Source: JAVVFH01 sp032250585
Lineage (GTDB): Bacteria > Pseudomonadota > Gammaproteobacteria > Xanthomonadales > SZUA-36
Assembly (NCBI GenBank): GCA_032250585.1
Contig: JAVVFH010000067.1
Location: 1-14,972, forward strand
DNA length: 14,972 nucleotides
Reading direction: 5' to 3'
The notes under the pieces were generated by a model. It saw only the letters and a list, made by a program, of their open reading frames with translations. It was not told where the DNA came from and made no database searches. Both the position numbers and the translations under genes were made by a program. Positions 1 through 7,083 of the stretch are shown piece by piece (the first letter of the stretch is position 1; each line of letters starts with the position of its first letter).

Positions 1-1725
1 GGCGGCGAGCAGCGCTTCCTGGCCGCGGTCCTGCAGCAGGTAGATGGGGCCTTTGCCTTGAATCGTACCGGTCGGCGCCGCGTCTTCAGTCAGCGGCGTG
101 GTGGGCGCTGATTGGACCCGCCGGTCTTCGATCCGCACCGCATGCACGTCGAAGCCGACGGGGTAGGCCCAGGACACGTCGTCGTAGGGCAGGTGTTCCT
201 GATCTTTCGGAAAGTGCTGCGGCTCGAGGACGTCCAGCGCGAAGTTGCGATAGGGCTGATCGAGCTTGACGATGTAGTCGCCGCTGGAAAACGACCCCTC
301 GGACAGGGCGAGGTCGGAGGACAAGACGGCTACTTCAATCTGCTGATCACGCAGGCGGTTGATCATCTGCGCGACGCGCAGGCGGTCGGCCTGTTCCGCC
401 GGCACAATGTAGGCATAGGGTTTTTCCTCGACGCCCTTGCGCCAGGAGTTATAGCCGGTCTGATAGAAGTCGCGCAGCATCTGCCGGGCGTGCCGCGCCG
501 CCCAGTCGAGGATCGCCAGGGCTCCGGTCTGCTGGTAGTTGACGTTGTCACGCATCGACCAGAGGAAGGTTTCGTCCGGCGGCCAGGGCCGGTACCACTC
601 CCGGGTCAGGCTGTCCGCGTCGGCATGGCGGCTGACGGTTTCCGCGGTGGCGTTCCCGAAGGTCTCGTAGCCGCGGCCGATGGCGTTGTGATTGATCGCC
701 ACCGAGTCCAGGTAATGGTGGCCGAAACCGTCGCCGAAATTCCAGGTCCACACGCCCGGCATGCCCATGGAACTCATGGTGGTCATTTCGTGGAAGCTCA
801 TCTCCAGCCAGCGCGAGGTCACGATGGGATCGATATGCGGGTTGTACGGGCCGGTTCCATTCCAACTCAGCATCAGCGAAATGGCTTCGTGCAGGTCGTG
901 CACCACTACCGGGAAGTAATCGAAGTACATGTCGTGCACGGCGCGCGTGGCGGCGAAGGCTTTCTGGTGTGCGTCGCGGTTGATGTCGACGAACACGTAG
1001 CGGCTCCAGTAAGGCGGGCTTTGACGCGGCAGCGAGTCGAAATCCTCCTTGTCCTTGAGGTAGCGGTAGAACCAGTCGGTCACCTTGTCCCGCCCGTCGG
1101 GTTCGGAAACCGGGTTGATCAGCACCAGCAGATTTTCGCGAATCGCCCTGATCATCGGCTGCTCGGAAACGGCGAGGCGGTAGATTAATTCCATGCACAT
1201 CTCGCCGCTGCCGGTTTCGTCGGCGTGCAGGTTGCAGTTGAAGTAGTACGCTGGGCGGCTCTCGGCAATGAGTTCAGCGGCCTGCGCCGGATCGGTTCGA
1301 CGCGGGTCGGCCAGCGCCGCGTTGGCGGCCTTGATGCGGTCCAGGTCGCGAATGCCTTGCGCGTCAGCGATCACAGCCAGCACGATGTCGCGTCCCTCCT
1401 CCGATACGCCGATCGTTTCGACAAAAACGCGGGGAGAGCTTTTCCCGACTTGGCGCGTGTAGTCGACGATTTTGGCTGAGCGCGTCAATTCGCCGGCCGC
1501 CCCGACTACGTGTCCGAGAGAGGCGGTGGGCGAAGGCACCGTGTCCGAGGCCGGTACGTAGGCGACCCAGGGACTCATGAATCGTGCTTCAGTCGTGTAA
1601 TTTGCAATCGCTTCGGTCGAGCCGGGCTCGATCTTATCGAGGGATGGGTCGAAGAGGTGTTCGGCCGAAAAGACGGAATGCGTTGTGGCTATAAGTATCA
1701 AGAAGAGCGGGATAGCGGGGTTCAT
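1..1725 (-). CDS. M14-family zinc carboxypeptidase-like exoprotein (3' end cut by window)
   Basis: The minus strand reads open from an ATG at 1725 to the window edge (575 codons, no stop), so the C-terminus is missing. Residues 1-22 form a signal peptide (short N-region, hydrophobic core about 5-14, likely cut after SVFSA), so the protein is predicted to be exported. The M14 metallopeptidase core follows: the zinc motif HxxE is H168/E171 in NLHADETGSG, N250-R251 match the substrate-binding Asn-Arg pair of carboxypeptidases, and H277 or H280 in VVVHDLHE supplies the third zinc ligand. E355 in GYETFGN may be the catalytic Glu, which is less certain. M14 enzymes remove C-terminal residues from peptides; the substrate here is unknown. 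The upstream ribosome binding site is weak (AGG about 8 nt before ATG). Long plus-strand frames over this gene are antisense shadows. Confidence 0.9.
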   Translation of the reverse strand, partial: MNPAIPLFLILIATTHSVFSAEHLFDPSLDKIEPGSTEAIANYTTEARFMSPWVAYVPASDTVPSPTASLGHVVGAAGELTRSAKIVDYTRQVGKSSPRVFVETIGVSEEGRDIVLAVIADAQGIRDLDRIKAANAALADPRRTDPAQAAELIAESRPAYYFNCNLHADETGSGEMCMELIYRLAVSEQPMIRAIRENLLVLINPVSEPDGRDKVTDWFYRYLKDKEDFDSLPRQSPPYWSRYVFVDINRDAHQKAFAATRAVHDMYFDYFPVVVHDLHEAISLMLSWNGTGPYNPHIDPIVTSRWLEMSFHEMTTMSSMGMPGVWTWNFGDGFGHHYLDSVAINHNAIGRGYETFGNATAETVSRHADADSLTREWYRPWPPDETFLWSMRDNVNYQQTGALAILDWAARHARQMLRDFYQTGYNSWRKGVEEKPYAYIVPAEQADRLRVAQMINRLRDQQIEVAVLSSDLALSEGSFSSGDYIVKLDQPYRNFALDVLEPQHFPKDQEHLPYDDVSWAYPVGFDVHAVRIEDRRVQSAPTTPLTEDAAPTGTIQGKGPIYLLQDRGQEALLAA

Positions 1726-1793
1726 GATAGGGCCTGCGAAAGAGCTACAGGAGAATCTATCACAGGCTATCGATGTTTACTGAAAGGTGTTTG

Positions 1794-1827
1794 CTGGACA
1801 CCTACTGGGACACCTACTGGACACCCA
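1794..1827. repeat. Three short tandem repeats with core CTGGACACCTA
   Basis: Three adjacent copies: CTGGACACCTA (1794-1804), CTGGGACACCTA (1805-1816, one extra G) and CTGGACACCCA (1817-1827). All contain GGACACC. They are in the leader of the M14 gene, 70-100 bp upstream of its start. The unit is far shorter than a CRISPR repeat and there are no spacers. Confidence 0.8.
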
Positions 1828-1851
1828 CAAAACTCATTAAGCGATTTTTCC

Positions 1852-1905
1852 AGCGTTTTCCGGACACCCATAAATAGAAAGCGTTTTCCGGACACCCATA
1901 AATAG
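1852..1905. repeat. Two identical 26-bp tandem copies containing CCGGACACCCATAAATAG
   Basis: Copies at 1852-1877 and 1880-1905 are identical over 26 bp (beginning AGCGTTTTCC and ending CATAAATAG) with a 2-bp AA linker, period 28. Both contain the same GGACACC core as the repeats 25-60 bp upstream, giving five cores in about 100 bp (1796, 1808, 1819, 1862, 1890). A degenerate start of a further copy (AGCGATTTTTCC) lies at about 1840-1851. GGTGTCC-type repeats near REP-associated transposases are a possible parallel, from memory only; no transposase is present here. Confidence 0.85.
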
Positions 1906-2128
1906 GGGTCGAAGAGGATATTTTCGGGCCCGCCATGGCTTAAGGCCTGGCTCAAGGGACAGCCCCCTTCGCGCATTGGGCTCTGCCGAAGCGCTCCGAT
2001 CTATGGTCAAATCAGTTGGACTGCGTCGACTTTCGGCGGTGCTTATTCGGCCTGAAGCGCTACAATGAAATACTGGACATTTACAGACACCGGAAACGCG
2101 TATCCGGTCCCTGCAGGAGACAGAAAAA

Positions 2129-2599
2129 ATGGCTGGAAAGATTGATTCCCGTTTGATTGAAAAAAACATCGAGATTCCCGAGGCGGCGTCGCCGGTGGCC
2201 AATTATCTCCCCTACGTCAAGGCAGGCAATCTGGTCTTTGTCTCCGGGCAGATCACGCTGGAGAACGGCACCCTGAGATATCAGGGCAAAGTGGGCGACG
2301 ACATTTCCCTGGAAGATGCTCAGGATGCCGCCCGGCTGTGCGGCCTGAATCTGATTTCCCAGGTCAAAAACGCCTGCGACGGCGACCTGGACCGCGTCAA
2401 ACGCGTGTTGAAACTGGGCGGTTTCGTCAACGGAGCGCCTGATTTCGTATCGCAGCCACAAGTGCTCAATGGCGCGTCCGACCTGATGGTGGAAGTATTC
2501 GGCGACGCCGGCCGGCATGCCCGGAGCGCGGTTGGCGTAACCTCGCTGCCGCTTGGGGTGGCCGTTGAAATCGACGGCATTTTCGAGATCGAAACCTGA
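2129..2599 (+). CDS. RidA family (YjgF/YER057c/UK114) protein
   Basis: This 156-residue protein has the single RidA fold. RidA proteins hydrolyse reactive enamine/imine intermediates released by PLP enzymes such as threonine dehydratase, limiting damage in the cytoplasm. Visible signatures are the LVFVSGQI strand at about 35-42 and the C-terminal ARSAVGVTSLPLGVAVEID block, in which R132 aligns with the substrate-carboxylate Arg of RidA. At about 150 residues, longer than E. coli RidA (128), it fits the longer RidA subgroup with an N-terminal extension and an inserted helix, so the exact substrate may differ. The start is well supported by AGGAGA at 2115-2120, 8 nt before ATG. It appears to be a single-gene unit; the next gene begins about 160 bp later. 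Confidence 0.92.
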   Translation: MAGKIDSRLIEKNIEIPEAASPVANYLPYVKAGNLVFVSGQITLENGTLRYQGKVGDDISLEDAQDAARLCGLNLISQVKNACDGDLDRVKRVLKLGGFVNGAPDFVSQPQVLNGASDLMVEVFGDAGRHARSAVGVTSLPLGVAVEIDGIFEIET

Positions 2600-2761
2600 G
2601 CCGCCGCATTTGCCGGCTCCAAATTCGGTTTGACGCTTCATCCTGGCGCGGTCTGCCCGCTGCGTGTCACAGCCTGCCGGCGAGCGCCGCTGCGGAACCT
2701 GCGCCCGTCTTGATCCAGACCCGTGACGAAGCCAATTCCTGCTGTTACCCTCAAAGGCAAC

Positions 2762-4999
2762 ATGAAATGGCTGCCCTGGCGTTCCATCCTGCGACGCGTG
2801 GCCCTCGGCCACGGCTTTCTGGACCCGTTTGCCCTGATGGCACGGTTGCAGCGTTTCTCGCAGCCGTCTGAAGTCTCCGAACCGATCGAATTGCTGCGCG
2901 CCGGCGTGGCGATGCACTCGCGCGGGTTGATCAACAGCCGTGTGATCCAGAACAACCTCGACTGGATCTGGCCGTATTGGGTGTCGCGCCAGGTCGATCC
3001 GGCCGACCGCTCATTTTTGCCGCGGGCCTTTTCACTGACGCAAATCAACCTGACCCACCGCAACTGGACGGCGGTCGGGCTGCCCGACAGCGAGGAAATG
3101 CCCATCATCGACCCTTGCGGTCTGGTGACGCCGTTTCTCGATGGCTGGTCGCTGGACGCATGGCTGCTGACGGACGACGGCCGCTGGCTGTTTCCATCGC
3201 GAACGCGCAGCGCCCGACAGCGACTGGAACTGGAACCGCTGGCCATCGTGACCGAATGCGACGGTGACGGCTTGTCGCTGAGGTCACGGGCAGACGTCTT
3301 CATGCGCGAGCAGCAGTTGCGTTGTCGGATCGACTACCAGGCGTCCAGCGACGTGTCCGGCTGGCTGGTCATTGCGCTGCGCCCGTTCAACACCGAGGGT
3401 GTCAGCTTCATCGATCGCATCGCGCTGGCGGCAGACGGTTTGAGCTGGGCCGTCGACGACCAGCGGAACGCAATCGAGTTGAGCCGGAAGGTCGACCGCC
3501 ACCACGTTTCGCACTACCGCCACGGCGACATCACCAGCCGCTTGATGCAGGCCGGGAAGGGCGAACAGGAGGAAGTGGAATGCGAGGCCGGCATGGCCAC
3601 GGCCGCCGTCAGTTACCGCCTGGCCGCGAAGGAAGGCCTGACCGTGGACGTCGAAGTGCCGCTCGGCGAAGCCGGCAGGCATCCGCTGGTCCACGACTGG
3701 CCGGCGGCGCTGGAATCACGGGCTCAGTTGAAGATTCCGGACCAGCGATTCCGCTTTTTGTACGATGCCGCCCTGCGCACGCTGGTCCTGTTGTCGCCCG
3801 GCGATGTTTATCCGGGGCCGGCCACCTACCGTCGATTCTGGTTCCGGGACGCCGCCTTCATGATCAATGCCTTATTGTGCTGCGGACTGAAAAATCGTGC
3901 GCGGCGCGCGCTGGACAGTTTTCCCGGCCGGCAAAACCTGAGCGGATATTTTCTGTCCCAGGACGGCGAGTGGGATTCCAATGGCGAGGCACTCTGGACT
4001 CTGCAGCGTTACTGCAGCTTGACCGGTGAGGCGCCGGCCGCTGAATGGCGGCATGCGGTGCTCAAAGGTGCCCGCTGGATTGCGCGCAAACGAGTGGACC
4101 GCGGCGGCGAGGTCGCCCATGCCGGGCTGCTGCCGGCCGGCTTCAGCGCCGAGCACCTCGGCCCGAACGATTATTATTACTGGGACGATTTCTGGGCCGT
4201 GGCCGGATTGCGGTCCGCCGCGGCGCTGGCGACCGCCCTCAACGAGAACAAGGCAGCGACCGAATTCGAGGCCGAAGCGGCCGACATGGCGCGCGCCATC
4301 GACGCCAGCCTGGCGGGCGCACAGGCGCGAATCGGCCGCAGCGCAATGCCGGCCTCGCCGTACCGGCGCCTCGACGCAGGGACCATCGGCAGCATCGTGG
4401 CGGGCTATCCGCTGCAGCTTTTCTTCACGCGGGATCCGCGCCTGCTGGACAGCCTGGAGTTTCTGCTCAGTGATTGCCTGGTCCACGGTGGTTTTTTCCA
4501 GGACATCATCCACTCCGGCATCAATGCCTATCTGACGTTGCACATGGCGCAGTTGTTGCTGCGCGCCGGCGATGCCCGCGGCCATGGCCTGATCGAGGTG
4601 GTCGCAAGGCTGGCGTCCCCGACCGGGCAGTGGCCGGAAGCCATTCATCCGCAGACTTTCGGCGGCTGCATGGGCGACGGGCAGCACGGTTGGGCGGCGG
4701 CGGAATGGGTGATGATGATGCGCAACTGCTTTTTACGCGAGGAATCCGATCGCCTGGTGCTCGGTGCCGGTATCGCGCCGGAGTGGCTGGAGCCGGGCGA
4801 ACCGCTGGCCTATGGTCCGGCTCCGACACCGTTCGGCGACGTCACGGTCCGCATCGAGCCGGCCCGGGACGGAGTGAATGTGCAATGGGATGGCGAGTGG
4901 CGGCTGCGGCCGCGCGTCGTCGAATTCGCCCTGCCGGGCTGCCAGGCGTTTGACGTCGGTCCGGACGAGCGCTCGGTGTTTCTTGCGCGGCGAAATTGA
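2762..4999 (+). CDS. Six-hairpin glycosidase-like (glycogen-debranching/GH15-like) protein
   Basis: A 745-residue protein without signal peptide or membrane segment, so probably cytoplasmic. The N-terminal half (about 1-330) looks beta-rich; the middle and C-terminal part resembles an (alpha/alpha)6 barrel of the amylo-1,6-glucosidase/glucoamylase clan. Landmarks are the RFWFRDAAFM motif (R362, D363), DSNGEALW with candidate acid E409, YYYWDDFWAV (D475, D476) and WPEAIHP (E626) followed by GDGQHGWAAAEW. Such acids are typical of this fold, but I cannot assign the catalytic pair or substrate. ATG 2762 is preferred because AAAGG lies 4-5 nt upstream; an in-frame GTG at 2723 would add 13 residues without a clear ribosome binding site, and an in-frame TGA at 2711 bars anything longer. 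It heads the operon-like run with VTT, GT4 and phosphoesterase genes, suggesting glycan or glycolipid processing. Confidence 0.8.
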   Translation: MKWLPWRSILRRVALGHGFLDPFALMARLQRFSQPSEVSEPIELLRAGVAMHSRGLINSRVIQNNLDWIWPYWVSRQVDPADRSFLPRAFSLTQINLTHRNWTAVGLPDSEEMPIIDPCGLVTPFLDGWSLDAWLLTDDGRWLFPSRTRSARQRLELEPLAIVTECDGDGLSLRSRADVFMREQQLRCRIDYQASSDVSGWLVIALRPFNTEGVSFIDRIALAADGLSWAVDDQRNAIELSRKVDRHHVSHYRHGDITSRLMQAGKGEQEEVECEAGMATAAVSYRLAAKEGLTVDVEVPLGEAGRHPLVHDWPAALESRAQLKIPDQRFRFLYDAALRTLVLLSPGDVYPGPATYRRFWFRDAAFMINALLCCGLKNRARRALDSFPGRQNLSGYFLSQDGEWDSNGEALWTLQRYCSLTGEAPAAEWRHAVLKGARWIARKRVDRGGEVAHAGLLPAGFSAEHLGPNDYYYWDDFWAVAGLRSAAALATALNENKAATEFEAEAADMARAIDASLAGAQARIGRSAMPASPYRRLDAGTIGSIVAGYPLQLFFTRDPRLLDSLEFLLSDCLVHGGFFQDIIHSGINAYLTLHMAQLLLRAGDARGHGLIEVVARLASPTGQWPEAIHPQTFGGCMGDGQHGWAAAEWVMMMRNCFLREESDRLVLGAGIAPEWLEPGEPLAYGPAPTPFGDVTVRIEPARDGVNVQWDGEWRLRPRVVEFALPGCQAFDVGPDERSVFLARRN

Positions 5000-5035
5000 G
5001 CGCATGCAGCCACTTTTGATGAGGAGCAATGTCCG

Positions 5036-5764
5036 GTGAGCGCAGGCCTGAGCGGTTGGTCCTTCGTCAAGGGCGTGGCGGCCAGCACCGTTTTCGTCGC
5101 GCTGGTGGTCGCCTTGCTGCTGTATTTGGACTTGCAGACGGACGTGGTCCGTTTCCTCAGCTGGCTGGACGGCATGGGCCTGTGGGCGCCGCTGCTGTTC
5201 AGCCTGGTGATGGCGGCGGTGGTGGTTTTCCTGCTCCCGGGCGTGCTGCTGACGACCGGCGCGGGTTTCGTCTTCGGGGTGGTCAGCGGCACGCTGACGG
5301 TCGTAATCGGAACCACGCTGGGCGCGGTGATCGCCTTCCTCACGGCGCGGAAGTTTTTCGGCAAACGGGCGGCGCGCTTCATTCTGGAGCGCCCGAACCT
5401 GCATATGCTGAACGCAGAAATGCCGGCGCACGCCTGGAAAATCGTGCTGGTCACGCGCCTGGTACCGTTTTTTCCGGCCAAGCTGGCGAATTACTTTTTC
5501 GGCCTGACGTCCGTGTCACTGCCTGCCTTCACGGGCGGCAGCCTGATCGGATTCGTGCCGTTTTCCCTGCACAACGTCTACCTGGGCGCCATCGCCGCCG
5601 AACTGACCACCGCGGGTTTGCGCAGCAGCGAACTGGGCGAACAGGGCTGGCTTTTCTACGCCGTGGGCTTCCTGCTGGTGGTCGGCGCGGTGCTGTACCT
5701 GAGTCGCTGGGCCTGGCACGTCCTTTCCGAACAGGGCAGCGCGCGGGATTCTGAACATAGCTGA
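5036..5764 (+). CDS. TVP38/TMEM64 (VTT/DedA-like) membrane protein
   Basis: A 242-residue inner-membrane protein with about five hydrophobic segments (near 13-31, 50-70, 77-103, 163-190, 205-224). The VTT-domain signature is the G-rich re-entrant stretch LLPGVLLTTGAGFVFGVVSG (67-86) and TRLVPFFPAKLANYFFGL (140-157). VTT/DedA relatives include lipid scramblases and undecaprenyl-phosphate carriers; the substrate here is unknown. The start is GTG at 5036, with GAGGAG at 5021-5026 nine nt upstream, and no ATG occurs in frame back to the preceding stop codon. An ATG at 5029 opens a different, false frame and is too close to the ribosome binding site. It follows the glycosidase-like gene by 36 bp and precedes the glycosyltransferase by 14 bp, so co-transcription is likely. 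Confidence 0.9.
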   Translation: MSAGLSGWSFVKGVAASTVFVALVVALLLYLDLQTDVVRFLSWLDGMGLWAPLLFSLVMAAVVVFLLPGVLLTTGAGFVFGVVSGTLTVVIGTTLGAVIAFLTARKFFGKRAARFILERPNLHMLNAEMPAHAWKIVLVTRLVPFFPAKLANYFFGLTSVSLPAFTGGSLIGFVPFSLHNVYLGAIAAELTTAGLRSSELGEQGWLFYAVGFLLVVGAVLYLSRWAWHVLSEQGSARDSEHS

Positions 5765-5778
5765 GCGGAGCCGATACC

Positions 5779-7083
5779 ATGCGCATTGTCATGTTCACCA
5801 ACACCTATGCGCCGCACGTCGGCGGCGTGGCCCGTTCGGTCGAGGCCTTCACGCGGGAGTTCCGCCGCCGCGGACACCGCGTGCTGGTGGTTGCGCCGGA
5901 ATTCGAGAACATGCCGGCGCAGGAGCGCGACGTGATCCGCATCTCGGCCCTGCAGCATTTCAACGGCAGCGATTTTTCTGTCGTGCTCGCCACGCCCGCC
6001 AGGCTGCGTGCGCGCCTGGAGGCGTTCCAGCCGCAAATCGTGCATTCCCATCACCCCTTCCTGCTTGGCAACGAAGCGGCGCGCGTGGCTCACACCCACG
6101 GCCTGCCCCTGGTTTTCACGCACCACACGCTGTACGAGCAGTACACGCATTACGTGCCGGCCGATTCCTCGTTGCTGCGACGCTTCGTGATCGAACTGGC
6201 GACCTGTTACGCCAATATGTGCCAGCAGGTATTCGCGCCCAGCGAGAGCATTGCCGAATTGCTCCAGGAGCGCGAAGTCGAGGTGCCGATCGCGGTCGTG
6301 CCGACCGGCGTGAATTACCCGTTTTTCGAGCAGGCGGATGGCAAAGGTTTTCGCGACCGGCATTCGATCCGCGCAGACCGTTTCCTGATTGGCCACGTTG
6401 GCCGGCTGGCGCCCGAAAAGAACCTTTCGTTTCTCAGCGAGGCGGTGATCGGTTTTCTCGAAGACAATCCCCGGGGTCGTTTCCTGCTGGTCGGCAAGGG
6501 ACCTTCACGTGCGAAAATCATCGAGGCGTTCGAGCGCCAGAATCTGGGCAGTTCGCTGCTGGTGCTGGGCGAACTCGATCACGATGAGCTGCGCCATGCG
6601 TACGCGGCGATGGACCTGTTCGCTTTCAGTTCCAAGAGCGAAACCCAGGGCATGGTGCTCACCGAGGCGATGGCGACCGGCACGCCGGTGGTCGCACTCG
6701 ACGCCAGCGGTGTGCGCGAGGTTGTGTCCGACACAGTCAACGGCCGACTGGTGGCGCGCGAGGACCGGGCTGAGTTCATTGCCGCCATGCAATGGGTGGC
6801 GGACCTGGATTCCGAGCGCTACCGGGAATTGCGCCGGGGGGCGGACCGGACTGGTCAGGCGTATTCGATGGAGCGTTCCGCCGACCGTGCGCTGGGCCTT
6901 TATGAAGACTTGCTGGATAAGGGCGAGAGCCCGCCGAAAGAAAGGGACGCATGGCAACGCATCAGTCGTCAAATTGCGGTGGAATGGGACATTCTGAGCG
7001 GTGAGGCCCGCGCGCTCGGTCTGGCGATGAAAGACCAGTTGGGGGGCTCGGACCGGGAGCAAGGACCCGGCCGCGAGCGATGA
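5779..7083 (+). CDS. GT4-family glycosyltransferase, possibly lipid-glycosylating
   Basis: A 434-residue retaining glycosyltransferase of GT-B fold. The N-terminal acceptor domain opens with RIVMFTNTYAPHVGGVARSV, including the Gly-rich loop at 13-16, and contains HSHHPFLLG (89-97) and FTHHTLYEQYTHYVP (113-127). The C-terminal nucleotide-sugar domain has HVGRLAPEKN (206-215), a GKGP loop (239-242) and the EX7E motif at E288/E296 in KSETQGMVLTEAMATG. The overall pattern resembles diacylglycerol glucosyltransferases and PimB-like enzymes that glycosylate membrane lipids; this acceptor assignment is inference. About 60 residues after the catalytic core form a charged C-terminal tail. GGAG at 5767-5770 supports the ATG. 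Its stop overlaps the next start as ATGA (7080-7083), indicating translational coupling to the phosphoesterase. Confidence 0.92.
   Translation: MRIVMFTNTYAPHVGGVARSVEAFTREFRRRGHRVLVVAPEFENMPAQERDVIRISALQHFNGSDFSVVLATPARLRARLEAFQPQIVHSHHPFLLGNEAARVAHTHGLPLVFTHHTLYEQYTHYVPADSSLLRRFVIELATCYANMCQQVFAPSESIAELLQEREVEVPIAVVPTGVNYPFFEQADGKGFRDRHSIRADRFLIGHVGRLAPEKNLSFLSEAVIGFLEDNPRGRFLLVGKGPSRAKIIEAFERQNLGSSLLVLGELDHDELRHAYAAMDLFAFSSKSETQGMVLTEAMATGTPVVALDASGVREVVSDTVNGRLVAREDRAEFIAAMQWVADLDSERYRELRRGADRTGQAYSMERSADRALGLYEDLLDKGESPPKERDAWQRISRQIAVEWDILSGEARALGLAMKDQLGGSDREQGPGRER

Larger units (their letters stand above)
1726..2128. other. Intergenic region between M14 gene and ridA, repeat-bearing
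   Basis: No convincing gene in 403 bp. It separates the divergently transcribed M14 peptidase (minus) and ridA (plus), so it should hold both promoters. The left half carries GGACACC-type repeats, listed separately. The right half has a possible -10 element TACAAT at 2061-2066 for ridA, but no acceptable -35 at 16-18 bp. Short frames crossing it lack ribosome binding sites and run into neighbouring genes antisense. Confidence 0.6.

Noticed and set aside
112..1188. 358-codon plus-strand frame
   Set aside because: It is antisense to the M14 gene, whose minus-strand frame has the signal peptide, HxxE, NR and HDLHE motifs. The plus product has no recognisable domain and GC-rich codon structure readily keeps such shadows open.
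1510..1905. 131-codon plus-strand frame through the repeats
   Set aside because: It begins antisense inside the M14 gene and ends in the repeat units; no ribosome binding site or domain.
1794..1905. CRISPR array
   Set aside because: Units are of two different lengths, separated by 0-2 bp or irregular gaps, with no spacers of regular size and no cas genes in the window.
2598..2619. Terminator after ridA (GAGCCG / CGGCTC hairpin)
   Set aside because: The stem is only 6 bp with a 10-nt loop and no T-run follows, so it is too weak to call.
2081..2917. 278-codon minus-strand frame over ridA
   Set aside because: It is antisense to a well supported RidA protein with a good ribosome binding site; its product shows no domain.
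5029..5754. 241-codon frame in the same direction as, and fully overlapping, the TVP38 gene, with an ATG next to GAGGAG
   Set aside because: The product is Arg/Gly-rich without domains, the ATG is only 2 nt from the ribosome binding site, and the other frame gives a clear VTT membrane protein.
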